Shown: piece by piece, positions 5,981 to 8,496 of the stretch
Position numbering within the stretch: the first letter of the stretch is position 1
Layout of the letters: the number at the start of each line of letters is the position of its first letter
NCBI GenBank assembly: GCA_902496595.1
Contig: CABVBV010000092.1
Span: 1 to 8,496 of the forward strand
Direction: 5' to 3'
Length of the DNA stretch: 8,496 nt
Source of the DNA: an uncultured Eubacteriales bacterium
GTDB taxonomy: Bacteria; Bacillota; Clostridia; Oscillospirales; Oscillospiraceae
The notes under the pieces: generated by a model
What the model was told of the DNA's origin: nothing
The model's database searches: none
What the model saw: only the letters and a program-made list of their open reading frames with translations
Made by a program: the position numbers and the translations under genes

Positions 5981-6009
5981 TTTCATTTTTTTGTGAAAGG
6001 TTTTACAAT
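5981..6009 (+). promoter_or_regulatory. Possible promoter of galE
   Basis: TTTCAT (5981-5986) and TACAAT (6004-6009) have a 17-bp spacer. The -10 is good and the -35 is weak. Transcription would start near 6016, about 39 nt before the galE ATG. A second TACAAT at 6027 is too close to the gene to serve well. The local AT-richness after the AraC gene supports a promoter here. Confidence 0.4.
5991..6008. promoter_or_regulatory. Inverted repeat over galE promoter, cre-like
   Basis: TTGTGAAAGGTTTTACAA is an 18-bp inverted repeat with 7 of 8 arm positions paired around GG. It overlaps the proposed -10 of galE. The inner 14 bases match the CcpA cre consensus at most flanking positions but lack the conserved central CG, so it is a candidate operator of unknown owner. 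Confidence 0.35.
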
Positions 6010-6054
6010 GGTCTCAGTCTGGAAAATACAATAAATACAAGGAGTGTTTGAGCA

Positions 6055-7071
6055 ATGATTCTTGTCAGCGGCGGTGCGGGTTACATAGGCAGCCATACCT
6101 GTGTTGAGCTTATCAAGGCGGGCTACGAGATCGTCGTAGCGGACAATCTTATAAATTCCTGCGAAGAGGCAGTCCACCGTGTGGAGCAGATCGTCGGGCA
6201 GAAGGTGCCCTTCGTGAAGTGCGAGCTCTGCGACCCCATCGAGGTCAAGGAGCTGTTCCGCAACTACCCGAACATCGACTCCGTCATCCACTTCGCCGGC
6301 CTCAAGGCCGTGGGCGAGAGCGTTGCGAAGCCGCTGGAGTACTACACCAACAACCTTGTCAACACTCTGATGATACTCAACGTCATGCGCGACTACGGCG
6401 TGAAGAACTTTGTGTTCTCCTCCTCGGCGACGGTGTACGGCGACCCGGCCTCCGTGCCCATCCGCGAGGACTTCCCGACCGGCGGCACGACCAACCCCTA
6501 CGGCACGACGAAGCTGTTCATCGAGCGCATACTCATGGACTATTGCAAGGCCGAGCCGAGCCTGAACGTCGCCCTGCTGCGGTACTTCAACCCCATCGGC
6601 GCTCACGAGAGCGGCCTCATCGGTGAAGACCCGAACGACATCCCGAACAACCTCGTGCCCTATATCGCGCAGGTTGCCGTGGGCAAACTGCAGAAGCTGC
6701 ACGTCTTCGGCGACGACTACCCGACGCACGACGGAACCGGCGTGCGCGACTACATCCACGTCGTGGATCTGGCGAAGGGCCACATCGCCGCCCTCAAGAA
6801 GCTCGAGACGAAGTGCGGCCTGTTCGTTTGCAACCTCGGCACCGGCAAGGGTTACAGCGTGTTCGACGTGCTGCACGCCTACGAGAAGGCCTGCGGCAAG
6901 ACCCTGCCCTACGTCGTCGACCCGAGGCGTCCGGGCGACATCGCCATCTGCTACGCCGACCCGACCAAGGCGAAGGAGGAGCTGGGCTGGCAGGCTCAGT
7001 ACGGCATCGAAGAGATGTGCGCCTCGTCCTGGAAGTGGCAGAGCATGAACCCGAACGGTTACAGAGGCTGA
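6055..7071 (+). CDS. galE: UDP-hexose 4-epimerase GalE, predicted to accept N-acetyl sugars
   Basis: GalE interconverts UDP-galactose and UDP-glucose in the cytoplasm using bound NAD. The 338 residues equal the length of E. coli GalE and the landmarks share its numbering: Rossmann G-G-A-G-Y-I-G-S at 6-13, Ser124 in FSSSATVYG, and the catalytic pair Tyr149/Lys153 in NPYGTTK. Position 299, Tyr in E. coli, is Cys here (codon 6949-6951, within GDIAICYAD). In human GALE the equivalent Cys307 gives room for the N-acetyl group, and E. coli Y299C gains UDP-GalNAc activity. This enzyme is therefore predicted to interconvert UDP-GalNAc and UDP-GlcNAc too. ATG 6055 has AAGGAG 10 nt upstream. It would be the LnpD step of the pathway. 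The C-terminus WQSMNPNGYRG is intact. Confidence 0.95.
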   Translation: MILVSGGAGYIGSHTCVELIKAGYEIVVADNLINSCEEAVHRVEQIVGQKVPFVKCELCDPIEVKELFRNYPNIDSVIHFAGLKAVGESVAKPLEYYTNNLVNTLMILNVMRDYGVKNFVFSSSATVYGDPASVPIREDFPTGGTTNPYGTTKLFIERILMDYCKAEPSLNVALLRYFNPIGAHESGLIGEDPNDIPNNLVPYIAQVAVGKLQKLHVFGDDYPTHDGTGVRDYIHVVDLAKGHIAALKKLETKCGLFVCNLGTGKGYSVFDVLHAYEKACGKTLPYVVDPRRPGDIAICYADPTKAKEELGWQAQYGIEEMCASSWKWQSMNPNGYRG

Positions 7072-7089
7072 AAATAGAGCAGCAATAGG

Positions 7090-7118
7090 ATATGGCCCGC
7101 TCACGCGGGCCATATTTT
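7090..7118 (+). terminator. Rho-independent terminator after galE
   Basis: A perfect 11-bp stem (ATATGGCCCGC, 7090-7100, with GCGGGCCATAT, 7105-7115) closes a TCAC tetraloop and runs into TTTT. The T-run is short, so termination may be partial, allowing some read-through into the nucleotidyltransferase 37 nt further on. Confidence 0.75.
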
Positions 7119-7154
7119 GAGTGATAAGCTGAAAATATGAGGGAGGACAAAGCT

Positions 7155-8081
7155 ATGAAGAAACCCGTACTCGTTGTCATGGCCGCAGGGATGGGCAGCC
7201 GCTACGGCGGTCTCAAGCAGATAGACCCCGTGGGCAATCACGGCCAGCTCATAATCGACTACTCCATTTACGATGCCAAGAGGGCCGGTTTCGACACGGT
7301 AGTGTTTGTGATAAAGCATGAGATCGAGGAGGCCTTCCACGAGGCGATCGGCGACCGGCTGTCGAAGTTTATAAACGTCAAATACGCCTACCAGCAGCTG
7401 GACGACCTGCCTGACGGTTACGAGGTGCCGGACGGGCGCGTGAAGCCCTGGGGCACCTGCCACGCGGTGCTGGCGGCGAGGAAGGTCGTGGACGGCCCCT
7501 TCGCCGTAGTGAACGCCGACGACTACTACGGCCCCGAAGGCTTCAGGGAGATATATCAGTACCTCGAGAGCCACCCGGACACCGACGACTGCTATGAGTT
7601 CGCCATGGTCGGATATCTCCTGGGAAATACGGTAACGGAGTACGGCCACGTCGCCCGCGGCATCTGCGAGGAGGATGCGGACAACTACCTCGTCAAAGTC
7701 ACGGAGCACACCCACATTGAGAAGATGGGCGACGACGCCAGGTACACCGAGGACGACGGCAAGACCTGGACGGAAGTCCCGGGCAGCACCATAGTCTCCA
7801 TGAATCTCTGGGGCTTCACCGACAGTTTCCTGAAGGAAGCTGAGGCCAGGTTCCCGAAGTTCCTTGACAATGCGATGAAGACCAACCCGCTCAAGGGCGA
7901 GTACTTCCTTCCGAGCGTCGTGACACAGCTGCTCGAAGAGGGCAAGGCCAGGGTGAAGGTGCTCAGGAGCGCGGACAAGTGGTACGGTGTGACTTATAAG
8001 GAGGACAAGCCGACGGTCGTTGCGGCTATCGCGGAGAAGACGGCGTCGGGCCTGTATCCCGACAAGCTGTGGGAGGTATGA
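7155..8081 (+). CDS. Sugar-1-phosphate nucleotidyltransferase (PF00483-like)
   Basis: A 308-residue cytoplasmic nucleotidyltransferase. The start is ATG 7155 with GGGAGGA 7 nt upstream; an in-frame ATG at 7137 precedes this site and is rejected. The nucleotide-binding signature is at residues 10-22 (A-A-G-M-G-S-R-Y-G-G-L-K-Q). P-W-G-T-C-H-A-V-L-A-A-R is at 98-109 and the metal-binding N-A-D-D-Y-Y-G at 120-126, as in enzymes that join sugar-1-P to NTP with release of pyrophosphate. Its stop is 3 nt before the NahK-like start and that gene's SD lies in its last codons, so the two are translationally tied. By context it probably makes UDP-sugar from Gal-1-P, GalNAc-1-P or GlcNAc-1-P, replacing the GalT-type LnpC of bifidobacteria; substrate and nucleotide are not readable from the sequence. 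It lacks the acyltransferase repeats of GlmU. Confidence 0.88.
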   Translation: MKKPVLVVMAAGMGSRYGGLKQIDPVGNHGQLIIDYSIYDAKRAGFDTVVFVIKHEIEEAFHEAIGDRLSKFINVKYAYQQLDDLPDGYEVPDGRVKPWGTCHAVLAARKVVDGPFAVVNADDYYGPEGFREIYQYLESHPDTDDCYEFAMVGYLLGNTVTEYGHVARGICEEDADNYLVKVTEHTHIEKMGDDARYTEDDGKTWTEVPGSTIVSMNLWGFTDSFLKEAEARFPKFLDNAMKTNPLKGEYFLPSVVTQLLEEGKARVKVLRSADKWYGVTYKEDKPTVVAAIAEKTASGLYPDKLWEV

Positions 8082-8084
8082 GGC

Positions 8085-8496
8085 ATGGCAGAGGCGGAGA
8101 AGCTGCTAGGTGAGGCCCTGGCGGCGTTCGATTTCGGCGGCACACTGGTCGGAGCGGTGCGTTACGGCTCGGGCCATATAAACGACACCTTTGTCGTACA
8201 CACTCAGCCGGGCGAGGAGCCGTGCAGGAGGTTCATTCTCCAGAGGATAAGCTCCGCGGCCTTCAAGCACCCGGACGAGGTCATGGCCAATATCGTCGGC
8301 GTGACCAGGTTCCTCGGTGAGAAGATAGCCGAGGCCGGCGGCGACCCGGAGCGCGAGACGATGAGCGTCTGGGCCACGAAGGACGGCAAGAACTACTATA
8401 CGGACTCCGAGGGCGGCGCGTGGCGCGTGTATCCGTTCGTTGAGGACACCATCTGCCTGCAGAAGGCGGAGACGCCGGAGCTGTTCCGGGCCTCGG
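8085..8496 (+). CDS. nahK: N-acetylhexosamine 1-kinase (NahK/LnpB-like), N-terminal part
   Basis: The ATG at 8085 follows GGGAGG (8071-8076) inside the end of the nucleotidyltransferase gene. The frame is open to the right edge, giving 137 residues of a protein that in bifidobacteria is about 360 long. Visible motifs fit the aminoglycoside-phosphotransferase/choline-kinase fold of NahK: the nucleotide loop Y-G-S-G-H-I-N-D-T-F at 27-36, the ATP-contact strand F-I-L-Q-R at 50-54, N-I-V-G-V-T at 69-74 and the hinge region W-R-V-Y-P-F-V-E at 113-120. From memory these align with B. longum NahK (GHINTTY, YILQQMN, WRVYKFIE). NahK phosphorylates GlcNAc and GalNAc at C1 after GH112 cleavage. The catalytic loop lies beyond the window. 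A related sugar kinase of the same fold cannot be excluded. Confidence 0.82.
   Translation, partial: MAEAEKLLGEALAAFDFGGTLVGAVRYGSGHINDTFVVHTQPGEEPCRRFILQRISSAAFKHPDEVMANIVGVTRFLGEKIAEAGGDPERETMSVWATKDGKNYYTDSEGGAWRVYPFVEDTICLQKAETPELFRAS

Noticed and set aside
5983..7113. 376-codon minus-strand open frame antisense to galE
   Set aside because: GalE is intact on the plus strand with all catalytic residues; the antisense product is a composition artefact and runs through the terminator hairpin.
7137..7154. Upstream ATG of the nucleotidyltransferase
   Set aside because: The GGGAGGA ribosome site (7141-7147) lies downstream of this ATG, and MKKPVLVVMAAG from ATG 7155 is the natural family start.

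Overview
The window comes from a GC-rich bacterium with strong Shine-Dalgarno sites, short intergenic gaps, Firmicutes-type CUT1 sugar-transporter genes and AT-rich promoter regions. The best guess is a high-GC gut clostridium (Eubacteriales / Oscillospiraceae-like). That placement rests on style and gene content only, since no marker gene is present. All genes appear to belong to one theme: uptake and phosphorolytic breakdown of beta-galactosyl-(N-acetyl)hexosamine disaccharides. The likely substrates are galacto-N-biose from mucin and lacto-N-biose from milk oligosaccharides.

Left half, minus strand, read from right to left. A divergent control region (about 3791-4160) drives a lipoprotein sugar-binding protein (2423-3790). 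Next come an intercistronic hairpin, two ABC permeases (1401-2285 and 483-1385), a 65-residue two-helix membrane protein (276-473), and the first 87 residues of a GH112 phosphorylase (lnpA-like) that runs off the left edge. No transporter ATPase gene is present here.

Right half, plus strand. Two tandem AraC-family regulators (4161-5030 and 5046-5942) are followed by galE (6055-7071), a compact terminator hairpin, a sugar-phosphate nucleotidyltransferase (7155-8081) and the start of an N-acetylhexosamine 1-kinase (nahK/lnpB-like, 8085 to the right edge).

How the parts fit: the binding protein and permeases import the disaccharide, and the GH112 enzyme splits it with phosphate into Gal-1-P and a free hexose or HexNAc. 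NahK phosphorylates the HexNAc at C1. In bifidobacteria a GalT-like enzyme (LnpC) then exchanges sugar-1-P with UDP-glucose. Here, in the part visible, a pyrophosphorylase-type nucleotidyltransferase lies between galE and nahK instead, which suggests a variant that charges sugar-1-P directly with UTP. GalE carries Cys at position 299, the pocket residue that permits UDP-GlcNAc/UDP-GalNAc epimerisation, which fits a GalNAc-containing substrate. The control region holds a 21-bp-spaced direct repeat just upstream of the transporter promoter, a layout typical of AraC-family activator sites. The first AraC gene seems to begin with a CTG codon.
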